Positions 8,738-17,417 are shown, counted from the first letter of the stretch. The stretch is 64,000 nucleotides of DNA from Candidatus Rokuibacteriota bacterium (GCA_003220685.1 QHTE01000053.1:1-64000), one strand, 5' to 3'. Notes: generated from the letters alone by a model not told the origin. Translations and numbers: made by a program.

Positions 8738-9343
8738 ATGCGCCGGGACAAGCTCATCAAAACCGTGCTGGTCGCCACGCTCGTCGGGTTCTCAGCGAGC
8801 TACGCCTACGCCGAGGAATTTTTCGCGCGCTTGAACGGGTTCCAGGAGATCGGAGCGCTGGCCGGTCCAACCGGGGCGATCCGATCCAACGGCACGGGCA
8901 CCTTGCATCTCAGCCTCAATGAGACGGCCGGGACGGCAACTTTCACCCTGACCTATTCAAACGTGGGCACCACGGCGCCGGGTACCGGCAATGTGACGCA
9001 GGCGCACATCCATTTCGGTAAAAAGCATGTGGCCGGTGGAGTCATGGTGTTCTTTTGTACGAACCTGGGTAACGGTCCCGCCGGGACGCAGGCATGCCCG
9101 AATCTCGGGGCCGCGACCGCAACCGTGACCGGTACCTTCACGAACGCGAGCGTCGTGGCCATTCCTACCCAGAACGTCACGGCTGGAGAGTTCGACGCGC
9201 TCGTCGACGCGCTGAGGTCGAATACCGCCTACGCCAACATCCACACGAGCGCTTTCCCGGCGGGCGAGATCCGCGGCCAGATCCACAGGGTGCGCGGTGA
9301 TCACGACGACAAGGAGCACGACGACAAGGATCACGGCCGGTAA
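8738..9343 (+). CDS. Secreted CHRD-domain protein with His/Asp-rich tail
   Basis: This 201-residue protein has a signal peptide ('MRRDKLIKTVLVATLVGFSASYAYA') followed by a CHRD (chordin) domain. Landmarks are 'FFARLNGFQEIGALAGPTG', 'GTGTLHLSLNETAGTATF', 'VTQAHIHFGKKHVAGGVMVF' and the closing 'YANIHTSAFPAGEIRGQIH'. Bacterial CHRD proteins are usually extracellular and of unknown function. Two cysteines ('FFCTNLG', 'TQACPNL') could form a disulfide. The C-terminus 'RGDHDDKEHDDKDHGR' is a low-complexity charged tail that could bind divalent metal, which is my inference. GGGAGG precedes the ATG. It is monocistronic, with a strong hairpin after the stop codon. Confidence 0.9.
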   Translation: MRRDKLIKTVLVATLVGFSASYAYAEEFFARLNGFQEIGALAGPTGAIRSNGTGTLHLSLNETAGTATFTLTYSNVGTTAPGTGNVTQAHIHFGKKHVAGGVMVFFCTNLGNGPAGTQACPNLGAATATVTGTFTNASVVAIPTQNVTAGEFDALVDALRSNTAYANIHTSAFPAGEIRGQIHRVRGDHDDKEHDDKDHGR

Positions 9344-9354
9344 GTCGACACACG

Positions 9355-9386
9355 GCCACTCGGGGCTCTCGTGAGCCCCGAGTGGC
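9355..9386. terminator. Bidirectional hairpin terminator
   Basis: GCCACTCGGGGCTC (9355-9368) and GAGCCCCGAGTGGC (9373-9386) are perfect 14-bp reverse complements with the loop TCGT. The hairpin lies between the convergent CHRD and alcohol-dehydrogenase-like genes. There is no long T-run, which is common in very GC-rich genomes. Confidence 0.85.
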
Positions 9387-9393
9387 TCATCCC

Positions 9394-10383
9394 TTACACC
9401 GGCCCGTTCGGGCCCACCAGGATCTTGCCGCTACGCTCGCCGCGCTGCGCGTGCGCCACCGCTTCCTTGATGTCCTCGATGGGATAGACCATCTCGACCG
9501 GCGCCGACAGGTTGCCCTTCGCGACCTGCTGGCCGAGATCGGCGTAGATCGCCCGGATCTCGGGGAGCGAGCGCGTGCCGAGCGCGCGGCCCAGGATGAA
9601 GCCGACGAGCGACTGGCCGCCCGAAATCAGCGTGCTGCGCGACATCACCGGGTCCTCGCCCGTCATCGAGCCGTAGTTGCAGACGACACCGCCGTCGGCC
9701 AGACAGGCCGAGAGCCGTGCGGTCGCCCGGCCCGACACCGCGTCGAGCCCGAGGCGGATCGGCGCCTCGCGCGTCTGCGCCTTGACCGCCGCGGCCAGAT
9801 CGGGCCCGTCGAGGACGCACACGTCGCCGCCGAGGGCCTTGAGCTCGCCGAACAGCGACTCGCGCCGCACCACGTTCACCGTCTTCACGCCGCGCGGCCG
9901 CGCCAGGCGGATCACCAGGCGGCCGACCGCCGAGTTGGCGACGTTCTGGATGATCCAGTCACCCGGCTTCAGCGGGACGACGTCGGCGAGCAACAGGAGC
10001 GCGGTCGCGGGATTGATCCGCAGCATCGCCGCCTGCTGGATGTCGATACCGTCCGACACCGCGATGACGTCGTCGCCCTTGACCCGCCGCTGCTGGGTCC
10101 AGTTCTCGCGCTGCAGATTGATCACGAGGTCGCCCGGCTTCACGTGCGTCACGCCGGAGCCGATCGCGGCGACGCGGCCGACGCACTCGGCCCCGGGTGT
10201 CGCGGGCAGCTCGGGCCTGAGCCGGTAGGTGCCGCGGCAGAACGAGATATCGGCGGGATTGATCGGAAACGCGAGGACGTCGAAGACCACCTCGCCGGCG
10301 CCCGGCGCCCCGAGGTCCGGCACCTCCGCGCAGCGCAGGCCATCCTCGGGCTGGCCGTAGCGATCGAGCATGATCTGTTTCAT
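9394..10383 (-). CDS. MDR-superfamily 2-enoyl thioester reductase-like / quinone-reductase-like oxidoreductase
   Basis: This 329-residue medium-chain dehydrogenase/reductase lacks the structural-zinc cysteines and most resembles the 2-enoyl-thioester reductase (mECR/ETR) branch. Matching stretches are 'INPADISFCRGTYRLRPELP', 'PGDLVINLQRENWTQQRRV', 'RINPATALLLLADVVPLKPG', 'WIIQNVANSAVGRLVIRLA' (nucleotide-binding turn) and 'GLDAVSGRATARLSACLADG'. The ETR family reduces trans-2-enoyl-CoA/ACP with NADPH; the substrate here is inferred only from the family. GGAG precedes the ATG. The next genes upstream (amidohydrolase, cinA, hydrolase, SDR) run in the same direction with gaps of 25 bases or fewer, or overlaps, so one operon from 14229 to 9394 is likely. 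Confidence 0.85.
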   Translation of the reverse strand: MKQIMLDRYGQPEDGLRCAEVPDLGAPGAGEVVFDVLAFPINPADISFCRGTYRLRPELPATPGAECVGRVAAIGSGVTHVKPGDLVINLQRENWTQQRRVKGDDVIAVSDGIDIQQAAMLRINPATALLLLADVVPLKPGDWIIQNVANSAVGRLVIRLARPRGVKTVNVVRRESLFGELKALGGDVCVLDGPDLAAAVKAQTREAPIRLGLDAVSGRATARLSACLADGGVVCNYGSMTGEDPVMSRSTLISGGQSLVGFILGRALGTRSLPEIRAIYADLGQQVAKGNLSAPVEMVYPIEDIKEAVAHAQRGERSGKILVGPNGPV

Positions 10384-10395
10384 GGCTTCACTCCG

Positions 10396-11199
10396 TCAGG
10401 CCGGAAGCTTCCAGCCGAGCCAGTTGCAAAGCGCACGCCCCATGACCAGCTCCTTGTCCTTCGCCGTCAGCCACGGCAGCTCTTCGGTGAACATGGTGAC
10501 GCACTGTGTCCACGGGCACGGCATCCGCGTGATGTCCGTCCCCCAGAACATCCGATCGGGGCCGAAGGCGTCGTAGAGCTTGCGAATGTGGCCGTGGATG
10601 TCGCGATACGGATAGGGCTGGGCCGAATAACTCGGCGCTCCGGTCGCCTTCAGCGCGACGTTGCGGTGCTTGGCCGCGGCGACGAGGTCCGGCAGGTTGG
10701 ACCAGGCCGCGTCGGGGCGCCCGAAATGATCGATGATCAGCTTGAGCCCCTGATGCCGCTCGGCGATCTTGCCGATCACTTGCATGAGCCCGGGACCGAG
10801 CAGCGCGACCGGCATGCTGGCGCGCTCGGCGGCGACCCAGAGCCAGTCGAGGGACCCGTCGGTGAGCCACGTCTGCTGATGCGGCTGCAGCAGCGCGAAG
10901 CGGAGCCCGAGCATTCCAGGCCGGTTCTTCAAGCCGTCGATCGCCGAGCGGCTCTCCGGCTTGTCGAGCGGGAAGTTGGCGAGGATCGCGAGGCGATTCG
11001 GATGCTGGCGCACGGCCTCGACCGCCAGGGCGTTGGAGTTGGGGTCCCATCCGGGCGGATGGATCACGGCCGCGTTGACGCCGCCTCCGTCCATCTCCTT
11101 GAGCACGTCCTCCGCCGTGTAGTCGGCGATCTGGCGATGGTTCGGATTCGTCGGCTTGTGGCCTTTCCAGATGTGGATCTGCGCGTCGACGATCAGCAT
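10396..11199 (-). CDS. Amidohydrolase family 2 (TIM-barrel) protein
   Basis: This 267-residue metal-dependent hydrolase is of the amidohydrolase_2 type (the family of ACMSD and 2-pyrone-4,6-dicarboxylate hydrolase). Visible motifs are 'VDAQIHIWKG' (strand-1 metal site, reduced from HxH to QxH), 'LKLIIDHFGRPD' (His after strand 5) and 'RMFWGTDITRMPCPW' (strand-8 catalytic Asp). The reaction, decarboxylation or hydrolysis of a ring-derived acid, cannot be fixed from sequence. The ATG follows AAGGAGA. It sits in the operon between cinA and the enoyl-reductase-like gene, which fits a catabolic pathway. Confidence 0.85.
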   Translation of the reverse strand: MLIVDAQIHIWKGHKPTNPNHRQIADYTAEDVLKEMDGGGVNAAVIHPPGWDPNSNALAVEAVRQHPNRLAILANFPLDKPESRSAIDGLKNRPGMLGLRFALLQPHQQTWLTDGSLDWLWVAAERASMPVALLGPGLMQVIGKIAERHQGLKLIIDHFGRPDAAWSNLPDLVAAAKHRNVALKATGAPSYSAQPYPYRDIHGHIRKLYDAFGPDRMFWGTDITRMPCPWTQCVTMFTEELPWLTAKDKELVMGRALCNWLGWKLPA

Positions 11200-11224
11200 G
11201 CCTATTTCTCCTTCGTGCTGCTCC

Positions 11225-12496
11225 TCACGTCTTCTCGAAGTCGATCCGCTCGGCGACCGGCAGCCCCTGGAGGTAGCGGCGCAGGCAGTCGAGCCCCATC
11301 TCGGTCGCGCCCAGACGTACCCACTCGCGGCCGCCGAGAATCCGGCTGCGTCGGGACTCGGCGCCGTCGGCGGTTCCGATCGCTAGACAGATGGTGCCAC
11401 CGAAGTCTATCCGGTCCGGGCCGTCGTCGAGCGCGATCAGCACCGCCAGTGCGTAGGTCGCGCCGGTGCGCCGGCGCGCGGCCTGCGCCACCGCCTCCGC
11501 CGTCTCGCGCGTGAGCTCGCCCGCGGGGGGATCGCCGTCGAGGCCGACCCCGGCGAAGATCTCGCCGAGGTCCCGTGCCACCACGCCGCGGCGGAAGACC
11601 TTCTCCGCGCCGGGCAGGTGGGCGAAGCGCGCGGCGATCTGCCCGCTCGTGAACGTCTCGACGATCGCGAGCGAGCCCTGGCGCGCCGTCAGCGCCGACA
11701 GGACGACGCCCTCCAGGGTCTGCTCGTCCTCGGCCATGATGAAGTTGCCGAGCCGCTTGCGCACCTCGCGCTCGACGGGCGCGAGCTTCGCCCGCACGTC
11801 GTCCATGTCGCGGCCGCGCACCGTCAGCTTGGTCTCGAGCTGCGGGTAGTGCGCGCGGAAGCCGAGCTTCACGCTGCCGTCGGGCACGAGCTTCTCCACG
11901 TCGGTGAGCAGCGCGTCCACGTGGGATTCGCCGAGGCCGTAAGAATGGAACCGCTTGAGGTGGATGGCCGTCTGCAGGCCGCTCTTCGCCAGCAGGCGCG
12001 GAATGATCTGCTCCTCGAGCATGCGCCGGAGCTCGCGCGGCACACCCGGGGTGAAGAAAAAGCGCGCCCGGCCGATGTCGAGCGCGAAGCCGCAGGCCGT
12101 GCCGACCGGGTTGTCGATCACCTCGGCGGTCGCCGGCAGCATCGCCTGCTTCTTGTTGTTCGGCGGCATGACGCGGCTGCGGCGGCGGAAGAACTCCTCC
12201 ATCGTCTTGAGCCACTCCTCGTTGAGGACGAGCTCGACCCCCGCGGCCTGGGCCGCGATCTCCTGGGACAGGTCGTCGACCGTGGGGCCGAGGCCGCCGT
12301 TGACGATGACCGCGTCGGCGCGTTGCCCGGCCTGCTTGAACGCCAGCAGGAGATTCTCTCGATCGTCGCCGACCGTCGTTTCCCACTGGACCGCGAGGCC
12401 GACGTCCTCCAGCTTCTGCGCGATGTAGCTGAAGTTGGTGTTGACGATCTTGCCGGTGAGGACCTCGTCGCCGGTGCAGATGACCTCGATACGCAT
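11225..12496 (-). CDS. cinA: CinA-family protein (MoCF domain plus C-terminal amidohydrolase-like domain)
   Basis: This 423-residue protein has the two-domain CinA layout. The N-terminal MoCF/COG1058 domain (about 1-170) shows 'CTGDEVLTGKIVNTN', 'VIVNGGLGPTVDD' and 'FFTPGVPRELRRMLEEQI'. The C-terminal domain (about 265-415) matches the nicotinamide-nucleotide amidohydrolase family but is degenerate: 'GSLAIVETFTSGQIAARFA' replaces the usual A-E-S-x-T-G-G. CinA enzymes act in pyridine-nucleotide salvage (NMN deamidation, ADP-ribose pyrophosphatase), so deamidase activity is uncertain here. It is embedded in a catabolic operon, 12 bases after the hydrolase gene. Confidence 0.88.
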   Translation of the reverse strand: MRIEVICTGDEVLTGKIVNTNFSYIAQKLEDVGLAVQWETTVGDDRENLLLAFKQAGQRADAVIVNGGLGPTVDDLSQEIAAQAAGVELVLNEEWLKTMEEFFRRRSRVMPPNNKKQAMLPATAEVIDNPVGTACGFALDIGRARFFFTPGVPRELRRMLEEQIIPRLLAKSGLQTAIHLKRFHSYGLGESHVDALLTDVEKLVPDGSVKLGFRAHYPQLETKLTVRGRDMDDVRAKLAPVEREVRKRLGNFIMAEDEQTLEGVVLSALTARQGSLAIVETFTSGQIAARFAHLPGAEKVFRRGVVARDLGEIFAGVGLDGDPPAGELTRETAEAVAQAARRRTGATYALAVLIALDDGPDRIDFGGTICLAIGTADGAESRRSRILGGREWVRLGATEMGLDCLRRYLQGLPVAERIDFEKT

Positions 12497-12508
12497 GTGG
12501 GATTCGTC

Positions 12509-13426
12509 CTAGTGGAGGACCTTCAGCAGCGCGTCGACCACTGCCTGGGGCTCCTCGCGCGGCATGAAATGACCGACGCCGGGTACGACGCGCCGCTCGG
12601 TTCCCGCCGGAAATCGTGAGAGCTCGGCCTCGGAGCGCCGGGCGGAGCTCACCGTGTCGTCGCCGCCGTGAAGGATCATGGTGGGCACGGTGATCGCCGG
12701 ACTCTCGGCAAGGCGCCGCTCGATCGCGTCCAGGCGCCCATCGCCTGGCGCGTTGCCGTGACGGTGGCGGTAGGAGTGGATCACGACCGCCACGAAGTCG
12801 GGATTGTCGAACGAAGGGGCGGTGCGATCGAACGTCGCCGGATCGAATCGCCAGGTCGGAGACCATTCTTGCCAGAGAAGCCGGCAGATGTCGCGACGGT
12901 TCTGCTCGAGCCCCCGCCGGCCGCGCTCGGTGTTGAAGTACCACTGGTACCAGTACGAGCGCTCGGCTCGAGCCGAGGCCGGCGCCGCCGGCGTCACCGT
13001 GTTCTGGACGTTGTAGCCGCCGATCGTGACCAGCGCGCGCACGCGCTCGGGCGCCAGGATCGCCGCGATGCACGCGGCGCGACCGCCCCAGTCGTAGCCG
13101 GCCAGCGCGGCCGGCGCGAGGCCGAGCGCGGCCATGAACTCGAGCAGGTCTTGACCGATCGCCGCCTGCTGGGCCATGCGGGGCTCTTGCGGATCGAGAA
13201 ATCGCGTCGGCCCGTAGCCGCGCAGGTACGGGACGAGCACGCGGCAGCCGGCGGCGGCGAGCGGTGGCGCCACGTGATCGAACGCGTGCGCGTCGTCGGG
13301 AAAGCCATGGAGTAGGACGACCGGCGTGCCGCCGGGATTGCCGTGGGCCTCGTAGCCGATCTCGAGCGTCCGGGTGCGGACCGTGAGGACCTCGCCCATC
13401 GGAGCCCGATCATACGTCAAACTCAC
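12509..13426 (-). CDS. Alpha/beta hydrolase, epoxide-hydrolase-like
   Basis: This is an alpha/beta-hydrolase-fold enzyme of about 305 residues. The oxyanion motif 'VVLLHGFPDDAHAF' is followed by the nucleophile elbow 'LAGYDWGGRAA'. Asp rather than Ser in this G-x-D-W-G-G context is typical of epoxide hydrolases and haloalkane dehalogenases. 'YQWYFNTERGRRGLEQNR' is cap-domain-like, 'TMILHGGDDTVS' carries the acid or structural Asp, and 'VPGVGHFMPREEP' the catalytic His. I chose the GTG at 13426 because it makes a GTGA overlap with the stop of the upstream SDR; the ATG at 13399 ('MGEVLTVRTR') is a reasonable alternative. Substrate unknown. Confidence 0.85.
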   Translation of the reverse strand: MSLTYDRAPMGEVLTVRTRTLEIGYEAHGNPGGTPVVLLHGFPDDAHAFDHVAPPLAAAGCRVLVPYLRGYGPTRFLDPQEPRMAQQAAIGQDLLEFMAALGLAPAALAGYDWGGRAACIAAILAPERVRALVTIGGYNVQNTVTPAAPASARAERSYWYQWYFNTERGRRGLEQNRRDICRLLWQEWSPTWRFDPATFDRTAPSFDNPDFVAVVIHSYRHRHGNAPGDGRLDAIERRLAESPAITVPTMILHGGDDTVSSARRSEAELSRFPAGTERRVVPGVGHFMPREEPQAVVDALLKVLH

Positions 13427-14229
13427 CACATCACCATGCCGCCGTCGATGTTGATCGACTGGCCCGTCATGTACGTGGCGGCCGGGGAGCAGAGGAACGC
13501 GATGAGCCCGGCGACCTCGTCGTCGCTGGCCGCGCGTCCCATCGGGATCCGCTCGAGCAGCCCCTGCCAGCCCTCGCCGCGTCCGAGCACGTCCATGCGC
13601 GCGGTGTCGATGATGCCCGGACAGATGGCGTTGACCGTGACGCCGTCACGGGCGAGCTCCATGGCCAGGGACTGCGTGAACCCCTGAATGCCGAAGTTCG
13701 CGACGTTGTACGCCGCGGTGTTCGGAGCGCCGCGCTTGCCGGCGACCGACGAGAGATTGACGATGCGGCCCCACTTCTGTTTCACCATGATCGGCACAAT
13801 GCGCTTGGAGAGCAGGAACGCGCCCGTGAGCTTGATCTCGAGCACGCGCCGCCACACGGTCTCGTCGAGCTCGGTGAGGGGCACGCGGTCGTTGCCGCGC
13901 GGATAGGCGGCGTTGTTCACGAGCACGTCGATGCGCCCGAACGTCGCCATGACGCGGTCGACGAGATCCTCGACCGACGCGGCCCGGCTCACGTCGCCGA
14001 CCCAGGTCAGGGCCCGGCGGCCGCGCTCGCGGACCTGCTGTGCCGTGCTCTCGACGTCCTTCCAGCCGACCTGCTTTTCGTGATCCGGATAGGCCGCGGG
14101 ATCACGGCCCGTGCCCGTCACCACGACGTCGGCGCCTTCGCTGGCAAGCAAGACCGCGGTCGCCCGTCCGATGCCGCGCAGCCGGCCGGCGCCCGTCACG
14201 ATCGCGACCTTTCCGGCCAGATATCCCAT
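13423..14229 (-). CDS. SDR-family oxidoreductase with YxxxN in place of YxxxK
   Basis: This 268-residue short-chain dehydrogenase has the Rossmann start 'KVAIVTGAGRLRGIGRA', 'VLVNNAAYPRG', the Ser of 'GRIVNLSSVAG' and a normal C-terminus 'TGQSINIDGGMV'. The catalytic tetrad is altered: the usual Y-x-x-x-K reads Y-N-V-A-N (codons TAC AAC GTC GCG AAC), so the Lys is Asn. Either activity is reduced or changed, or another residue stands in. I chose the ATG at 14229 rather than the upstream GTG because GAGGAG lies 9 bases before it and only 3 bases before the GTG. It is the first gene of the operon running down to 9394. Confidence 0.88.
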   Translation of the reverse strand: MGYLAGKVAIVTGAGRLRGIGRATAVLLASEGADVVVTGTGRDPAAYPDHEKQVGWKDVESTAQQVRERGRRALTWVGDVSRAASVEDLVDRVMATFGRIDVLVNNAAYPRGNDRVPLTELDETVWRRVLEIKLTGAFLLSKRIVPIMVKQKWGRIVNLSSVAGKRGAPNTAAYNVANFGIQGFTQSLAMELARDGVTVNAICPGIIDTARMDVLGRGEGWQGLLERIPMGRAASDDEVAGLIAFLCSPAATYMTGQSINIDGGMVMW

Positions 14230-14432
14230 GCCCACACTCTCCTCGCGACCTGCTGCTGGCCGGTACGTTACTGGGTTCGCACACGGCGGGCAACACTCGC
14301 CTGGTCCGCCGGGGGCGGCGGCGCCGGGGCGGGAGGGGGCGCTCGGGCTTGACGAAATGGAGCGCAGGTCGCAGGCTCTGGCCCGAGTCGAGATCGCGAG
14401 GTTCGAATCACACCGATTCGGGAGGATGACAC

Positions 14433-15218
14433 ATGGCCGGGCGAGTTGAGGGGAAGGTGGCGCTGGTGACCGGGGGCGGCAGCGGGATCGGGCGCGCCTG
14501 CGCCGTGAGGTTCGCGAAGGAGGGGGCGAACGTCTGCGTGGCGGACCTGGATTTGAAGGGGGCGACCGAGACCGCGCGGATGGTGGAGGGGGCCGGGCGG
14601 AAGTCGGTGGCGGTGCAGGTCGACACGACCGACGAGGCCGCGAACGACGCGATGGTCAAGCGCTGCGTCGATGCGCTGGGGGCGGTCGACATCCTGGTGG
14701 CGGCGGCGGGCATCGGCGCGGTGCGCGTGCCGGGGGCGACGTCCTACCAGCCGCACACGGTCCTGAGCATCCCGATGGACCAGTTCCGGCGGGTCATCGA
14801 CGTGAACCTCTACGGCGTGCTCTTCTCGAACCGGGCGGTGGCGCGCTGGATGACGGAGCACCGGCGCGGCGGCAGCATCATCAACCTCGCGTCGATCATG
14901 TCGAAGATGCCGTCGACGAGCGCGCCCTACAGCGTGAGCAAGGCGGGCGTGTGGATGCTGACGAAGTGCCTGGCGCAGGAGCTGGCCGGCCAGGGCATCC
15001 GCGTGAACGCGATCGGCCCCGGCTTCATCGAGACGCCGATGACCGCGGCGATGCGCGCGGACTCGGCGCGCTCGAAGTGGGCGATGGGCCTCACGCCGAT
15101 GGGGCGCTACGGCAAGCCGGAGGAGATCGCGTCGACCGCGCTGTTCCTGGCATCCGACGACGCCTCGTACTTCACCGGCGAGCTGTTGCACCCGTCGGGC
15201 GGCGTGTTCGTCGGCTGA
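14433..15218 (+). CDS. SDR-family oxidoreductase
   Basis: This 261-residue classical short-chain dehydrogenase has the cofactor turn 'TGGGSGIGRACAVRF', Asp after strand 2 ('CVADLDLKG', suggesting NAD(H) preference), 'ILVAAAGIGAVRV' (variant NAAG), the catalytic Ser in 'IINLASIMS', the 'YSVSK' catalytic pair and 'NAIGPGFIETPM'. The C-terminus 'YFTGELLHPSGGVFVG' is typical. The substrate is probably a hydroxy acid, ketone or alcohol, but is not determined by sequence. A good GGGAGG precedes the ATG. It stands alone on the plus strand between two minus-strand SDR groups and converges on the next SDR with a 7-base gap. Confidence 0.9.
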   Translation: MAGRVEGKVALVTGGGSGIGRACAVRFAKEGANVCVADLDLKGATETARMVEGAGRKSVAVQVDTTDEAANDAMVKRCVDALGAVDILVAAAGIGAVRVPGATSYQPHTVLSIPMDQFRRVIDVNLYGVLFSNRAVARWMTEHRRGGSIINLASIMSKMPSTSAPYSVSKAGVWMLTKCLAQELAGQGIRVNAIGPGFIETPMTAAMRADSARSKWAMGLTPMGRYGKPEEIASTALFLASDDASYFTGELLHPSGGVFVG

Positions 15219-15225
15219 GCCTCGC

Positions 15226-16017
15226 TCAGGTCGCGGCGGCCAGCGCGCCGCCGTCGACCACGATCTCGGTGCCGCTGATCCACGCCGAGTCGTCGGAGGC
15301 CAGGAACAGGGCGCAGCGCGCGACGTCCTCGGGCTCGCCCACGCGCCCGAGCGGGATCTGGCGTCCCTCGGCCGCCTCGCGCTCGACGCGCTCGATGATG
15401 TCGGCGGTCAGCCGCGTGCGGATCGTGCCGGGACAGATCGCGTTCACGCGGACGCGGTCGCGTCCGTAGGACGCGGCCATCGCGCGCGTGAGGGCGAGCA
15501 CCGCGCCCTTCGACGCGGCATACGCGTGGCTCGGGCGCGACGCCGAGCCGCGGAAGGCGCTGACCGAGGCGGTGTTGATGATCGAGCCGCCGCCCGCCCG
15601 GCGCAGGGCCGGGAGCGCAGCGCGGCTCACCAGGTACATCGCGCGGACGTTCACGTCGAGCGCCAGATCCCACTTATCGAGCTCGATCGTCTCGACCGTC
15701 CCGCCGACGACCATCGTGCCCACCCCGGCGTTGTTGAAGACCACGTCGAGCCGGCCCGCCGCGCCGACCGCCGCCGCGACCACGGCGGCGCAATCCTCGG
15801 GACGCGCGAGGTCGGCGGTCACCGGCACCGCCTCCCCGCCGGCCTGGCGCACGGCCCCGACCGTCCGCGCCAGCTCGTCGTCGCGCGTGTCGGCCAAGGT
15901 CAGCCGCGCCCCCGCCCGGGCGAACAGGAGGGCCGTCGCCCGCCCGATCCCGGTCGCCGCCCCCGTGATGATCGCGGCCTTCCCCTCGAGCACCCGATTC
16001 GCCGCGGCGGTCCCCAC
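15226..16017 (-). CDS. SDR-family oxidoreductase
   Basis: This is a 263-residue classical SDR. The 515-residue track ORF includes out-of-frame sequence from the neighbouring MetE-like gene; I chose the GTG at 16017, 8 bases after that gene's stop, giving a start 'VGTAAANRVLEGKAAIITG'. Motifs are 'TGAATGIGRATALLF', 'FNNAGVGTMV', 'SIINTASVSAF', catalytic 'YAASK', 'NAICPGTIRTRL' and 'ISGTEIVVDGGALA'. It is almost certainly co-transcribed with the MetE-like gene upstream. The ATG-less start is a little uncertain; GTG at 15993 is the alternative. Substrate unknown. Confidence 0.88.
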   Translation of the reverse strand: MGTAAANRVLEGKAAIITGAATGIGRATALLFARAGARLTLADTRDDELARTVGAVRQAGGEAVPVTADLARPEDCAAVVAAAVGAAGRLDVVFNNAGVGTMVVGGTVETIELDKWDLALDVNVRAMYLVSRAALPALRRAGGGSIINTASVSAFRGSASRPSHAYAASKGAVLALTRAMAASYGRDRVRVNAICPGTIRTRLTADIIERVEREAAEGRQIPLGRVGEPEDVARCALFLASDDSAWISGTEIVVDGGALAAAT

Positions 16018-16025
16018 GTCGCGGT

Positions 16026-17183
16026 TCAGCCCCAGAGTCGCTTGGTGGCGAGGTCCGCACCGTGGCGCAGCGCGCGCAGCTTCGCCCACACCACGCTCTC
16101 TTCCACCAGCTGGGAGCCGGCGAACGTCCCGAAGCCGCAATCGACGCTCGCCAGGACCCGCGTCCGGTCGCCCACCGCGCCGACCGCCGCGGCGATGCGG
16201 TCGGCGACGACTTCCGGGTGCTCGACGACGTTGGTGGTCGAGTCGATCACCCCCGGGAGGAACAGCATGTCGTTCGGGAGGGGATGCTGGCCGAACGCCT
16301 TCAGCTCGTGCTGGTGGCGCGGGCTCGCGAGCGGCAAGGACAGCGCGCCGACCTTCGCGCGGTAGATGATCGGCAGCAGGGGCTCGAGCGGCACGTCGTG
16401 CGTGTGGGGCCCGTCGTAGTTGCCCCAGCAGAGGTGCAGGCGCACGCGGTCGCGGGGGATCGCCGCGATCGCCTCGTTGATCGCGTCGATGTGGAGCGCG
16501 ACGGCGCCGAGGAAGCCGTCGAGGGACTCGTCCTGGAAGAAGCGCGCGCGCTCCATCGCGAGGTCCGGGCAGTCGAGCTGGAGCACGAAACCGCGCGCCA
16601 CGATGAGCTCGTACTCCTTGCGCATCTCGCGCGCGAGCGCCCGGATGTAGCGCTCGTGCGAGCCGTAGAAGGCGTCGAGCATGATCGTGGCGATGACGCC
16701 GGGCGAGGCCGCCGTCATGAACGGCTCGGCGAAGCCCTTCGTGCCGGCGACGCCCCGCTGGAAGAGATCGCACTCGGCGGTGGCCTCGCCGAGGTCCGTG
16801 TAGGCGACCTCGGCGACCGCCTGCGGCGCGTCGTTGATCCGCGCGGCGCCCGAGCGCAGGCGGGACAGGCGAGCCATGTAGTCCGGGTGCTCGGCGATGT
16901 CGCGCGACATGCGCCGCTTGCTCTCGCCCCCGAAGCCGCGCATGCGCCTGGCCGGATAGGTCGAGAACCCCACGCGCGGCTGCTCGCCGTCGTTGCCGAC
17001 GTCGATGCCGACCTCGAGCTGCTTGGCCACCACGTGGCGCACGGCGGCCTCGGCCTCGCGCGCGAGCGCGCTGGCGTCCACGTTCTCGCCCCGATCCTGG
17101 CGCACTAGCAGGTCGCGGAGCGCGACGGTGCGGGGCAGGCTACCGACGTGAGTCGTCAGGATGCGCTGGTCGCTCTGTTTCAT
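16026..17183 (-). CDS. Cobalamin-independent methionine synthase II (MetE C-terminal-like) family protein
   Basis: This 385-residue protein resembles only the C-terminal catalytic barrel of MetE and the related zinc-dependent alkyl-thiol transferases. It starts 'ILTTHVGSLPRTVALRDLL'. The zinc ligands appear as 'VRLHLCWGNYDGPH' (His-x-Cys) and 'ASVDCGFGTF' (last Cys). Without the N-terminal MetE domain it is unlikely to use folate as classical MetE does. Stand-alone members of this family are often found in catabolic clusters and may transfer alkyl groups to or from other thiols. AGGAGG precedes the ATG. A paralogue is at 40956-42059. Confidence 0.88.
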   Translation of the reverse strand: MKQSDQRILTTHVGSLPRTVALRDLLVRQDRGENVDASALAREAEAAVRHVVAKQLEVGIDVGNDGEQPRVGFSTYPARRMRGFGGESKRRMSRDIAEHPDYMARLSRLRSGAARINDAPQAVAEVAYTDLGEATAECDLFQRGVAGTKGFAEPFMTAASPGVIATIMLDAFYGSHERYIRALAREMRKEYELIVARGFVLQLDCPDLAMERARFFQDESLDGFLGAVALHIDAINEAIAAIPRDRVRLHLCWGNYDGPHTHDVPLEPLLPIIYRAKVGALSLPLASPRHQHELKAFGQHPLPNDMLFLPGVIDSTTNVVEHPEVVADRIAAAVGAVGDRTRVLASVDCGFGTFAGSQLVEESVVWAKLRALRHGADLATKRLWG

Positions 17184-17417
17184 CGTGCCTCCTGCTTTCC
17201 GCGATGCAGGGTGCCCCCTTCGCGGGCTCTCCGGGGGCGAGCACCCCGTCCGAGATCTGCGCGTAGGGAAACAACCGCGGCTCGAGGCCGCGGAGGAGCG
17301 CCGCGGGCAAGGTCGTCGGCGAAAGGGCGATCAGGTTCGGGATCACCGGGACCCGATCATACACGCTCTCGAGCACCCGGTCTGGTGTACCCTCTGGTCC
17401 ATTCAAAGGAGGTCCGA

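Noticed and set aside
9370-11514. Long plus-strand ORF (9382-11514) as a real 710-residue gene
   Set aside because: It is antisense to two well-supported genes and has no domain signature.
17140-17406. 88-residue minus-strand ORF upstream of the MetE-like gene
   Set aside because: It overlaps the start of the MetE-like gene, has no family resemblance and covers the expected promoter region.
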